Shown here piece after piece: positions 27,443 through 35,642 of a DNA stretch of 64,000 nt; the first letter of the stretch is position 1, and each line of letters begins with the position of its first letter. A model generated the notes under the pieces. That model ran no database searches, had not been told where the DNA came from, and worked only from the letters and a program-made list of their open reading frames with translations. The DNA comes from Microbacterium sp. EST19A (GTDB taxonomy: Bacteria; Actinomycetota; Actinomycetes; Actinomycetales; Microbacteriaceae), in the NCBI RefSeq assembly GCF_019969685.1, contig NZ_JAHXYZ010000001.1:1922001-1986000 (forward strand), in the 5' to 3' direction. The translations under genes and the position numbers were made by a program.

Positions 27443-28545
27443 TTCGCGGGCTCGGGGGCGTACAGGGCGCGAGCGAGAGCGCTGATCACCTCGGCGGAGC
27501 GCGGTCCGAAGCTGAGGATCTCACTGTCGGCCATGTCGATCACGCGACGGTTCGCGCCGGCCGGCGTCTCGGCGACCGCCGGGATCCGCTCGATGAGGCC
27601 GTCGATGCCCCCAACCGATTCCAGGCCGTCCGTCATCATCACGAGCACGTCCGGGCGGGCGGCCACGAGGGCTTCCGCCGTCATCGGCTTCATGCCCTCC
27701 CATCCGATCTCACCGGCGACGTCGACCCCGCCGACCGCGTCGATCAGGGAGTCCGCCCCGGAGTCCTCGCCGAAGATGTAATAGACGTTGGCGCTGCCGC
27801 GCACGTAGAGGAACAGCATCCGGGCGCGGTCCTCGTCCTCTGCGGGCACCACGTCGGCGATTTCGGCGAGGGAGGCGTCGAGCTCGGCATTCAGCCGTTC
27901 GATGAGGGCGTCACCACGACTGGGCACGCCGAGCGCGGCGGCGATCTCGGTGACGAGTTCATCGGTCGTGTCGATGCGGCGGTCGCTGGAGATGACGACG
28001 ACGGCGATGCCGGCGTCTCGCAGCTGCTGGCGGATCTCCTTGGGGCCGATCGTGGTGTCGGTCAGGATGACGGTCGGCGCGAGTTCGAGGATCGCCTCGG
28101 CGTTCAGCGAGTGACCGGTCTTCGTGACGACCGGCAGGTCCTCGGTCCCGGCGAAGTCGGTGGAGGAGTCGCGGCCGACCACCTGATCGCCGAGGCCGAG
28201 CGCGAACACGGTCGACGCGATCGTCCCGGAGATGTCGATGGGGAGGATGCGGTCGACGTCGGTGATGGTCACGGCACGGCCCTCGCTGTCGGTGACGGAC
28301 ACCGGCAGCTTGGGTGCCGTGTCGTCGTCGACCGGCTCGATCGTGTGGTTCGGCAGGCAGGCTGTCGACCCTCCCGTGACGGCGCGCACGTCGTCGACCA
28401 GGTCGAGAGAAGCGAGGGGGACGGATGCCTGCGGGCAGGCATCCACAGACTCCGACGGCGCGGCTGCGGTCGCGCCCGGCTCCGCGCACGCGGTGAGCCC
28501 GACGGCGAGAGCGGCTGCGAAGAAGAGGGCAAGAACGCGTCGCAT
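27439..28545 (-). CDS. hmuT: Heme-binding lipoprotein of the ABC importer
   Basis: The extracellular substrate-binding lipoprotein has 368 residues. The signal peptide ends in GLTAC with lipidated Cys20. A class III binding fold follows (DRILPIDISGTIASTVFALG; ILELAPTVILTD; MKPMTAEALVAARPDVLVMM). The ATG has no ribosome site: a -10-like TAGCCT (28552-28557) lies only six bases upstream, inside a DtxR-type box that touches the start codon. A leaderless, iron-repressed message is the simplest reading. Confidence 0.93.
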   Translation of the reverse strand: MRRVLALFFAAALAVGLTACAEPGATAAAPSESVDACPQASVPLASLDLVDDVRAVTGGSTACLPNHTIEPVDDDTAPKLPVSVTDSEGRAVTITDVDRILPIDISGTIASTVFALGLGDQVVGRDSSTDFAGTEDLPVVTKTGHSLNAEAILELAPTVILTDTTIGPKEIRQQLRDAGIAVVVISSDRRIDTTDELVTEIAAALGVPSRGDALIERLNAELDASLAEIADVVPAEDEDRARMLFLYVRGSANVYYIFGEDSGADSLIDAVGGVDVAGEIGWEGMKPMTAEALVAARPDVLVMMTDGLESVGGIDGLIERIPAVAETPAGANRRVIDMADSEILSFGPRSAEVISALARALYAPEPAK

Positions 28546-28563
28546 TAGGCAAGGCTATCCTAA
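28545..28563 (-). promoter_or_regulatory. DtxR/IdeR-type iron box over the hmuT promoter and start codon
   Basis: TTAGGCAAGGCTATCCTAA matches the 19-base consensus for DtxR/IdeR at 16 positions. It covers the presumed -10 of hmuT and ends in the ATG itself. Iron-loaded repressor here would block hmuTUV transcription. Confidence 0.87.
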
Positions 28564-28613
28564 AACTTGACGCGGTCCGAGGCAGCCCCCTACGCTCAGG
28601 AAGGTGGGCTTAC

Positions 28614-28632
28614 TTAGCTAAGCCTAACCAAT
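28614..28632 (+). promoter_or_regulatory. Second DtxR/IdeR-type iron box, upstream of the htaA-like gene
   Basis: TTAGCTAAGCCTAACCAAT matches the DtxR/IdeR consensus at about 14 of 19 positions. It lies about 77 bases before the GTG of the HtaA-type gene and about 70 bases from the hmuT-side box, so each divergent transcript has its own box. Confidence 0.75.
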
Positions 28633-28708
28633 CCTCATCCCTTCGCCCGACTGCATTGCGGCACCGCCGGCGCGCGTGTCCGCGTGCCCCGGGGTCCGGA
28701 GAGAACCC

Positions 28709-31700
28709 GTGAACGACACAGCAATCGCCCTCAGAACGAGCAGCCGCCTCCGCGTGCTGATCGCCGCCCTCATCTCCTTCCTCCTCGTCGCCGCGGGAGC
28801 GGTGGTGGCCGCTCCCGCGCACGCCGCCGACGGCAGCGTCACCTCGACCGTCACCGCCGCATCGCCGTCGGGCGTGACCGTGCAGGTGCAGGCATCCGGA
28901 CTCCCGGACGTCGCCGGGGCCTACGCCGCGCTCATCGTCAAGGGCACCGAAGGGTCGATCTCGGCGGGCGGCGGATACGCGGCGTTCGCGATGCCGTTCC
29001 CCGCGGTGAGCGCGGGAGCGAGCTCGTTCACCCTCACGGCCGCGGCAGGATCGCTCGACCGCACGAAGACCTACGAGGTGCTGGTCTGGAAGCAGCACTC
29101 GAACCCGGACGCGACGACGATCTACGCCCGCGGCGACGTCGGGATCACCGGCGAGCAGTGGGATGCCGTCTTCGGTGCGGCGCCGGGAACGGACCCGGGC
29201 ACGGATCCCGGCACGGACCCGGGTACGGACCCCGGCACGGACCCGGGTACGGACCCGGGTACGGACCCGGGTACGGACCCGGGCACCGACCCCGGTACGG
29301 ACCCCGGCACCGACCCGGGCACGCCCCCGGCATCCGCGGCGATCTCGGTGTTCCTCGCTGACGGGACGACTCCTGCCGAGGGTGTTGCGCTCCAGGCGGG
29401 CGACAAGGTCGTCGTGAAGGGCTCGGGCTATGACCCGACGGCGAACGTCGGCGGTCGGGGCGTCCCGATCCCGTCGAACCTTCCGCAGGGCACGTACGTG
29501 GTCTTCGGCAACTTCGGTGCGACGTGGCAGCCCTCGACCGGTGCGGCGTCGTCGATGCGCTCCGTCGGCGCGCAGGCATGGGCGCTCTCGGAGAGCGTCC
29601 TGAACCAGGTGCCGGCGCAGTATCAGGCAGCGATCCGCGCGCAGTGGGTGGACATCGCCGCGGACGGCACGTTCCAGGCGACACTGACGCTGAAGGACAC
29701 GGCGGCGACGCCCGGGTCCTACGGTGTCTACACCTACGGCGCCGGCGGCGTGGTCAACGCCGACCAGGAGCGCAGCGTCGCCCTGAACTACGCCATCACC
29801 CCGAAGATCTCCGTGACCTCTGCGGTCTCCCCCGCGGCATCCGGAATCACCGCGACCGTCGCGGGTACGGACTTCGGTGCGGCGACGGGTGTGTACGCGG
29901 CCCTGATCGAGACGGGGACGGAGGCGGACGTCACCGCGGGTGGTGGCTTCCTCGCGATGCAGTACGTGCGCGGCATCTCGGGCGGCGCGTTCACGGTCGA
30001 TCTGATCGCGGCGGCGGCCGACCTCGACCGCACGAAGACCTACGAGGTGATCGTGTGGAAGCAGCACACGATGCCGAACGCCGACACGATCCTCGCCCGC
30101 TCGGCCGTCGCGATCAGCGACGCGGATTGGGACGCCATCGCCCCGGAGCCGGTCTCGCCGTCGATCTCGGTGTTCCTCGCCGACGGGACGACTCCCGCGG
30201 AGGGCGTCGCGCTCAAGGCCGGCGACAAGGTCGTCGTGAAGGGCTCGGGCTACGACCCGACAGCGAACGTCGGCGGCCGCGGGGCTCCGATCCCGTCGAA
30301 CCTTCCCCAGGGCACCTACGTGGTCTTCGGCAACTTCGCCTCGACCTGGCAGCCGTCCACGGGTGCAGCGTCGTCGACGCGCTCCGTCGGCGCGCAGGCA
30401 TGGGCGCTCGCCGAGAGCGTGCTCGACCAGGTGCCGGCGCAATACCAGGCCGCGATCCGCGCGCAGTGGGTGGACATCGCCGCGGACGGCACGTTCCAGG
30501 CCACGCTGACGCTGAAGGATGCCGCGGCATCCCCCGGCTCCTACGGCGTCTACACCTATGGCGCAGGCGGCGTCGTCAACGCCGACCAGGAGCGCAGCGT
30601 CGCCCTCGACTACGCGATCACGCCGGTCGTCACGAACACCGTGAAGGCGGCCACGGCTGCCGACGGCCTGACCGTCACGACCGCGGCGTCGAAGCTCGGC
30701 GCGATCACGGGGGCGTATGTCGCGCTGATCGAGGAGGGCACCGAGGCGGATGTCACCGCCGGCGGCGGCTTCCTCGCCATGCAGTACGTGCGTCCGGTCT
30801 CGGGTGGCGCGTTCACGGTCGATCTGACCGCGGCGGCGGCCGACCTCGACCGCACGACGACCTATGAGGTGATTGTGTGGAAGCAGCACACGATGCCGAA
30901 CGCCGACACGATCCTCGCCCGAGGAACCGTCGCGGTGAGTGACAGCGAATGGGACAAGATCTTCCCCGCTTCGGCATCCGTCACCACCACGGTGAAGACC
31001 GCGACGGCCGCGGACGGGCTGACCGTCAGCGCCGCCGCGGCCAATCTCGGAGACATCACCGGCGCCTACGTCGCGCTGATCGAGGCGGGAACGGAGGCGG
31101 ATGTCACCGCGGGCGGCGGTTTCCTCGCGATGCAGTTCGTCCGGAACGTCACCTGGGGCGCATTCAGCGTCGACCTCACGACGGCCGCCGCCACGCTCGA
31201 TCGCACGAAGACCTACGAGGTCATCGTCTGGCAGCAGCACACGATGCCGAACGCCGACACGATGCTCGCCCGGTCCACGGTGACGATCACCGAGGCGCAA
31301 TGGGACGCCCTGCTCGGCAAGAAGCCGGAGGAGCCGAAGCCGCCGGTGACCCCGGTGACCCCGCCGGCCAACGTCCCCGGGGGTTCGCTCCGCTGGGCGA
31401 TCTCCTCGTCGTTCGTGAACTACATCACAGGTCCGATCGCGCAGGGCTCGATCGCCGTGTCCGACGGAGCGACGCGCTCGGGCGGGCAGTTCCAGTTCGG
31501 CCAGTCGGTCGGCGGGGACTTCGATGTCGCGACCGGCCTCGGCAGCGTCGCGTACCGCGGCGCCGTGCGCTTCACCGGGCACCACGGCGTGCTCGACGTC
31601 ACGATCGCGAACCCGGTGATCCGCGTGACGTCGGCGAACGCCGCGACGCTGTACGTGTCGAGCGGTGGAGCGCAGATCGCGTTCGCCACGCTCGACCTGG

Positions 31701-32920
31701 GCAGTGCGGGGCGCACCACGGGGGCCGGTGCGGTGAGCTACATCGCCGCTCCCGCGACGCTGACGGATGCCGGGCGCGACCGCGTCCTGTCGGGCAACCC
31801 GACCGCGCTGAACCCGGTCACCTTCACGATCGGCTCGGCGGCGGCTGCGCCGGCCGGTACGACGGGCACGGTGGCGGCGGCATCCGTCAAGGCGAAGGCG
31901 ACGCTCCCGTCGACTCCGCCCGCGACGGACGGCATCGTGATCGACGACGAGAACCTCGCCGCCCTCGAGGCCGGCAGCGCGGCGACGATCTCCGCCGCCG
32001 GCTTCCAGCCGAACGAGGACGGAATCCAGGTCGTCGTCTACTCGACGCCGGTGCTGCTCGAGACGGTGACGGCGGATGCCACTGGCGTCGCGACCTGGTC
32101 GGGCACGTTGCCGGCCAGCCTCGAGGACGGCCCGCACACCCTGACCCTGCAGGGCTCGGTCGACCGCGGCCTCGCGTTCACACTGACCCGCGCGGTCACC
32201 GCGATCGGTGCGTGCACGGTCGAGGGGGCGACGCTGAAGTGGGGGTACAAGGAGTCCTTCCGCACCTACATCGAGGGCATCGCGAAGGGCGGCTGGACGC
32301 TCACCGACGTGGCGTACCAGTACCCGGACTACGTCTGGGCGAACGGCTCCGGCTCGTTCGACGACGAGACCCTCGCAGGCCTCGTCACCTACGGCGGCAG
32401 CATCACCTTCACGGGTCATGAGGGCGCGCTCAACACCACGCTGGCCGACGCCCGCGTCGAGCTCGCCGGCGACACCGGGTACCTCGTGTTCGATGTGACG
32501 GGCACCACGCAGGACGGCGCCAGCGTCGACCAGCAGGGCGTGCGTCTCGCGGAGTTCGCGCTCGGCGACGCCGCGGTGGTCGACGGAGTCCTGTCGTTGG
32601 ATGCCGTTCCGACGAGGCTCACCGAGGCAGGTTCCGCCGCATTCGGCACCTACGCCGCGGGCGAGGCGCTCGACCCGGTCACCGCGGTGATCCCGGTGGA
32701 CGCCGAGTGCGGCGTCGCGGCGCCGGCGGAGGACGAGACCGACTCGGACGCGACCGCAGCGGTCACCGCGGCGACCACACCGGCCATCACGGAGGGTGCT
32801 CCGGTGTGGCCGTGGATCGTCGGCGGGCTCGTCGTCGTCGCGCTCGCCGCGGCGGGTGGTGTGCTCATCGCGCGCCGTGGTCGCACGGGTGAGTCGGCGG
32901 AGGCGACGACGGAGGTCTGA
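28709..32920 (+). CDS. Large HtaA-domain heme-binding surface protein
   Basis: This 1403-residue envelope protein probably captures heme and passes it to HmuT. It has a signal peptide (1-39, ending APAHA), then four ~110-residue modules with the phrase DRTKTYEVIVWKQHTMPNAD (from about nt 28830, 29810, 30630 and 30970). Two nearly identical ~155-residue modules (ISVFLADGTTPAEGVAL...) lie at about 29335-29800 and 30150-30620. Two HtaA domains follow (LRWAISSSFVNYI at ~31390; LKWGYKESFRTYIEG at ~32235), then one membrane helix (WPWIVGGLVVVALAAAG) and a short basic tail. No LPXTG is present, so the helix is the anchor. GTG 28709 follows GGAGAG (28698-28703). Confidence 0.9.
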   Translation: MNDTAIALRTSSRLRVLIAALISFLLVAAGAVVAAPAHAADGSVTSTVTAASPSGVTVQVQASGLPDVAGAYAALIVKGTEGSISAGGGYAAFAMPFPAVSAGASSFTLTAAAGSLDRTKTYEVLVWKQHSNPDATTIYARGDVGITGEQWDAVFGAAPGTDPGTDPGTDPGTDPGTDPGTDPGTDPGTDPGTDPGTDPGTDPGTPPASAAISVFLADGTTPAEGVALQAGDKVVVKGSGYDPTANVGGRGVPIPSNLPQGTYVVFGNFGATWQPSTGAASSMRSVGAQAWALSESVLNQVPAQYQAAIRAQWVDIAADGTFQATLTLKDTAATPGSYGVYTYGAGGVVNADQERSVALNYAITPKISVTSAVSPAASGITATVAGTDFGAATGVYAALIETGTEADVTAGGGFLAMQYVRGISGGAFTVDLIAAAADLDRTKTYEVIVWKQHTMPNADTILARSAVAISDADWDAIAPEPVSPSISVFLADGTTPAEGVALKAGDKVVVKGSGYDPTANVGGRGAPIPSNLPQGTYVVFGNFASTWQPSTGAASSTRSVGAQAWALAESVLDQVPAQYQAAIRAQWVDIAADGTFQATLTLKDAAASPGSYGVYTYGAGGVVNADQERSVALDYAITPVVTNTVKAATAADGLTVTTAASKLGAITGAYVALIEEGTEADVTAGGGFLAMQYVRPVSGGAFTVDLTAAAADLDRTTTYEVIVWKQHTMPNADTILARGTVAVSDSEWDKIFPASASVTTTVKTATAADGLTVSAAAANLGDITGAYVALIEAGTEADVTAGGGFLAMQFVRNVTWGAFSVDLTTAAATLDRTKTYEVIVWQQHTMPNADTMLARSTVTITEAQWDALLGKKPEEPKPPVTPVTPPANVPGGSLRWAISSSFVNYITGPIAQGSIAVSDGATRSGGQFQFGQSVGGDFDVATGLGSVAYRGAVRFTGHHGVLDVTIANPVIRVTSANAATLYVSSGGAQIAFATLDLGSAGRTTGAGAVSYIAAPATLTDAGRDRVLSGNPTALNPVTFTIGSAAAAPAGTTGTVAAASVKAKATLPSTPPATDGIVIDDENLAALEAGSAATISAAGFQPNEDGIQVVVYSTPVLLETVTADATGVATWSGTLPASLEDGPHTLTLQGSVDRGLAFTLTRAVTAIGACTVEGATLKWGYKESFRTYIEGIAKGGWTLTDVAYQYPDYVWANGSGSFDDETLAGLVTYGGSITFTGHEGALNTTLADARVELAGDTGYLVFDVTGTTQDGASVDQQGVRLAEFALGDAAVVDGVLSLDAVPTRLTEAGSAAFGTYAAGEALDPVTAVIPVDAECGVAAPAEDETDSDATAAVTAATTPAITEGAPVWPWIVGGLVVVALAAAGGVLIARRGRTGESAEATTEV
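29183..29326 (+). repeat. 12-base tandem repeat encoding a Pro-Gly-Thr-Asp linker
   Basis: Eleven PGTD units and a last PGTP unit are encoded by 12-base repeats with silent changes. The linker joins the first N-terminal module to the rest of the HtaA-type protein. Length variation by slippage is likely. Confidence 0.95.
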
Positions 32921-32945
32921 TCCGTTCGGGCCGTCCGGGTACAGA

Positions 32946-33014
32946 TGCAGGACCAGATCACGGATGCAGGCCGAGATCGACGATCTCGACCTGCATCCGT
33001 GATCTCGACCTGCA
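32946..33014. repeat. Large imperfect inverted repeat after the htaA-like gene
   Basis: The 24-base arms 32956-32979 and 32981-33004 pair with one mismatch and a 1-base centre. Outer arms TGCAGG (32946-32951) and CCTGCA (33009-33014) extend the stem after a 4x4 internal loop. Each arm contains a direct repeat of GATGCAGG-CNAGATC. It could be the terminator of the preceding gene. Confidence 0.85.
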
Positions 33015-33068
33015 AAGCGCCAGGGCACACGGGCTGCGGGCTGATCGCAACGGTGGGAGAATGGACAC

Positions 33069-33383
33069 ATGGCTCCCACCGATTCCCACCAGACCGTCGA
33101 GGCGACCGTGCGTCGCGTGCCTCGCTATGGCGTGTTCATGGGCATCGGCGTGGTGGTCGGCGTCATCGCCGCTGCCCTGCTCACCTGGGCGGGCAGCTTC
33201 GAGCAGTCGCAGGCGCTCGACGTCGTCTATCCGCCCGCCCAGGTCTTCGGATTCCTGCTGCTGTGGACCGCGCCGATCGGTCTCGCACTCGGCGGTGTCG
33301 TCGGCATCATCCTCGAACGCGTCGCCCGTCGACACGACCGCGTGGTCAGGGTCGACCGCGAGACCGTCGTCGAGACGGACTAG
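33069..33383 (+). CDS. Small membrane protein of unknown function
   Basis: The 104-residue protein has two membrane helices (about 20-42, GVFMGIGVVVGVIAAALLTWAG, read in part, and 56-84). The tail is charged. ATG 33069 follows a -10-like GAGAAT (33057-33062) by six bases, so it is probably leaderless. It ends 4 bases before a cupin gene and may be co-transcribed with it. I do not recognise the family with confidence. Confidence 0.7.
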   Translation: MAPTDSHQTVEATVRRVPRYGVFMGIGVVVGVIAAALLTWAGSFEQSQALDVVYPPAQVFGFLLLWTAPIGLALGGVVGIILERVARRHDRVVRVDRETVVETD

Positions 33384-33387
33384 TCCT

Positions 33388-33810
33388 GTGGGAGGCACCG
33401 ACATCGGGGGCAGCGGCCTGTCCGTCCTCAGCGCGACGTCCATCGCGGCGGAACTGGCGCTGGTCACCGACCACTGGACGCCGAGGGTCGTCGGTCAGGT
33501 CAACGACCAGTACATCAAGGTGGCCAAGCTGCTCGGAGAGCTCGTCTGGCACGCCCACGAGCACGAGGACGAGATGTTCCTCGTCGTCTCGGGCGACCTT
33601 CTCATCCAGCTCGAGGGCGATCGGGAGGTCCGCCTCGGTCCGGGGGAGTTCTTCGTCGTGCCTCGCGGCGTGCGCCACAATCCCGTCGCCGAGAGCGAGG
33701 TCGAGATCGTCCTCATCGAGACGGTGACGACCGCGCACACGGGAGACGTGACCGTCGAGCGCACGGTGCCGTTGGACCGGCAGATCGGCTCGTTCGCCCC
33801 GGAGGGGTGA
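33388..33810 (+). CDS. Cupin-domain protein
   Basis: The 140-residue protein contains a single cupin-2 barrel: WHAHEHEDEMFLVVSGDLLI (metal motif 1 with His, His and Glu, about residues 55-70) and GPGEFFVVPRGVRHNPVA (motif 2, about 84-101). It is probably a metal-binding enzyme or sensor; the substrate is unknown. The start is the GTG at 33388 with no good ribosome site, and the N-terminus is therefore uncertain. Confidence 0.82.
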   Translation: MGGTDIGGSGLSVLSATSIAAELALVTDHWTPRVVGQVNDQYIKVAKLLGELVWHAHEHEDEMFLVVSGDLLIQLEGDREVRLGPGEFFVVPRGVRHNPVAESEVEIVLIETVTTAHTGDVTVERTVPLDRQIGSFAPEG

Positions 33811-33828
33811 CGACCTCGCCGGCTCGCG

Positions 33829-34434
33829 CTACGCGAGTTCGGCGATCACCGGACGGATGGCGGCATCGAACGCCACGACATCGCGGCGGAGTCCGTCGGT
33901 CACGGCGACGGTGAGGGCGCCGATCCACCAGATGCCGCGCTGCGAGAACGGCAGCACCTGCACGTTCAGCTCGAACGAGTGCGCTCGCCGGCCGACTTCG
34001 CGCTCGAATTCCGCGATGGCGCTCGCGTAGGCCCGGTACGCGTCGCCGCCGGTGTTGCTCTTCATCGAGTGCACGTAGCGGTCATGCGCGGCGCGCGCAT
34101 AGCGGAGAGCCGATTCGCCGTGGGGCGCGATCGCGGCGCCCAGCTCGGCAGCGCCGGTCGCGGGCAGGGCGACGAGCGTGTCGAAGCCGTCGATGAGCTC
34201 GAGCGGCACCTCCGACGGATGGGCACGCGGCTCGACCGTCATGTCCCAGTACTGCCGCCACTGCTCCTCCACAGCATCCGAGGCGTCGACGGCATCCGGT
34301 GCGCGTACGGCGAGCTCGCGAAGGCTCGGGAGGTCTTCCGGCACCCGGATCCCGAGCATCTGGCGCAGCGCGAGCGCGACGAGCACCGGAACGCTCGCGT
34401 CTTCGCGGATGAGCCACTGCGGCTTGTCGGCCAT
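33829..34434 (-). CDS. Hypothetical protein, 201 residues
   Basis: I do not recognise this protein. It looks soluble and helical, with WLIREDASVPVLVALALRQMLGI at the N-terminus and WWIGALTVAVTDGLRRD near the C-terminus. ATG 34432-34434 lies six bases after a -10-like TACGAT (34441-34446), fitting a leaderless message. It is divergent from purM and convergent with the cupin gene. Codon use is typical of the window, so the gene is probably real. Confidence 0.72.
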   Translation of the reverse strand: MADKPQWLIREDASVPVLVALALRQMLGIRVPEDLPSLRELAVRAPDAVDASDAVEEQWRQYWDMTVEPRAHPSEVPLELIDGFDTLVALPATGAAELGAAIAPHGESALRYARAAHDRYVHSMKSNTGGDAYRAYASAIAEFEREVGRRAHSFELNVQVLPFSQRGIWWIGALTVAVTDGLRRDVVAFDAAIRPVIAELA

Positions 34435-34508
34435 GGCCCCATCGTAGGCGGGAGCGGGGTCATGGTCCGAGGTCTGTTTCGGCGGAGAGCCGGGTCGGTC
34501 GTGGGCGG

Positions 34509-34514
34509 TAGGCT
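34509..34514 (+). promoter_or_regulatory. -10 element of purM, leaderless type
   Basis: TAGGCT ends six bases before the purM GTG (34521) and there is no Shine-Dalgarno sequence. The block TAGGCTGGAC-G-GGTG is almost the same as that before purD on the other strand at 23831-23845, suggesting matched expression of the two purine genes. Confidence 0.6.
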
Positions 34515-34520
34515 GGACGG

Positions 34521-35636
34521 GTGGCTGCCTCCCCCACCAATCCCTATTCCGAAGCCGGCGTCGACACCGCTGCAGGTGATCTTGCCGTCGAGCTGATGAA
34601 GTCTTCCGTGCGCGCGACGCACGGCCCCGAAGTGCTCGGCGGTGTCGGTGGATTCGCCGGCCTGTTCGACGCCAGCGCGCTGCGCGACTTCCGTCGCCCG
34701 CTGCTCGCGACCAGCACCGACGGGGTCGGCACGAAGGTCGCGATCGCGCAGGCGATCGACAAGCACGACACGATCGGCCAGGACCTGGTCGGGATGGTCG
34801 TCGACGACATCGTCGTGGTGGGTGCGAAGCCGCTCTTCATGACCGACTACATCGCGTGCGGCAAGGTCGTCCCCGAGCGCATCGCCGACATCGTCCGCGG
34901 TATCGCCGACGCCTGCTCGGCGACGGGCACGGCGCTGGTCGGCGGCGAGACCGCCGAGCACCCGGGTCTGCTCGGGCCGCGCGACTACGACGTGGCGGGC
35001 GCGGCGACCGGAGTCGTCGAAGCCGACGCCATCCTCGGCGCCGATCGGGTTCAGGACGGCGACGCGGTGATCGCGGTGTCCTCGAGCGGGCTGCACTCCA
35101 ACGGCTACTCGCTCGTGCGTCACATCGTCACCCGCGCGGGCATCGGCTACGGCGACAACGCCGCCGACTTCGGCGTGACCTGGGGCGAGGCGCTCCTCGA
35201 GCCGACGCGTCTGTACACGCTGCCGCTGCTGCGCCTGATCGATGCGCTGCCCGGGGGAGTGCACGCGCTGAGCCACGTCACCGGCGGCGGCATCGCGGCG
35301 AACCTCGCACGTGTGCTCCCGCAGGGCAGCTGGGCCGAAGTCGATCGCAGCACGTGGTCGCCGAGCCCGGTCTTCCGCGTGCTGAGCGATATCGCCGGCT
35401 CCACGCTGGAGTCGGCCGAGGGCACCTGGAACCTCGGGATCGGATTCCTCGCGATCATCGCCGCTGACAAGAAGGATGCCGCGATCGCGGCACTGAACGC
35501 CGAGGGCATGCCCTCGTGGCAGGTCGGGACCGTCGGCTTCGGCGCGCGTCCGGCCGGCGAATTCGAACAGGGCGCCAAAGGCGTCGACGGTGGAGCGGTG
35601 CGCCTGGTCGGCGCCTACGCGGACGGAGCGAAGTAA
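34521..35636 (+). CDS. purM: Phosphoribosylformylglycinamidine cyclo-ligase
   Basis: PurM closes the imidazole ring of AIR with ATP. The 371-residue protein has the AIR synthase motifs YSEAGVDTAAGDLAVELMK near the N-terminus, STDGVGTKVAIA (about 65-76), DLVGMVVDDIVVVGA and LVGGETAEHPGL. It starts at GTG. purF follows after 6 bases. Confidence 0.97.
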   Translation: MAASPTNPYSEAGVDTAAGDLAVELMKSSVRATHGPEVLGGVGGFAGLFDASALRDFRRPLLATSTDGVGTKVAIAQAIDKHDTIGQDLVGMVVDDIVVVGAKPLFMTDYIACGKVVPERIADIVRGIADACSATGTALVGGETAEHPGLLGPRDYDVAGAATGVVEADAILGADRVQDGDAVIAVSSSGLHSNGYSLVRHIVTRAGIGYGDNAADFGVTWGEALLEPTRLYTLPLLRLIDALPGGVHALSHVTGGGIAANLARVLPQGSWAEVDRSTWSPSPVFRVLSDIAGSTLESAEGTWNLGIGFLAIIAADKKDAAIAALNAEGMPSWQVGTVGFGARPAGEFEQGAKGVDGGAVRLVGAYADGAK

Positions 35637-35642
35637 GAGCCC

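Noticed and set aside
29183..29326. Regular 12-base repeats that could resemble an array
   Set aside because: They are in frame within a coding linker, with no spacers and no cas genes, so not CRISPR.
28610..33079. Open reading frame of almost 1500 codons on the minus strand opposite the htaA-like gene
   Set aside because: It is a GC-rich shadow of the plus-strand gene: Arg/Gly/Asp-rich with no domain, while the plus-strand frame has a signal peptide and two HtaA domains.
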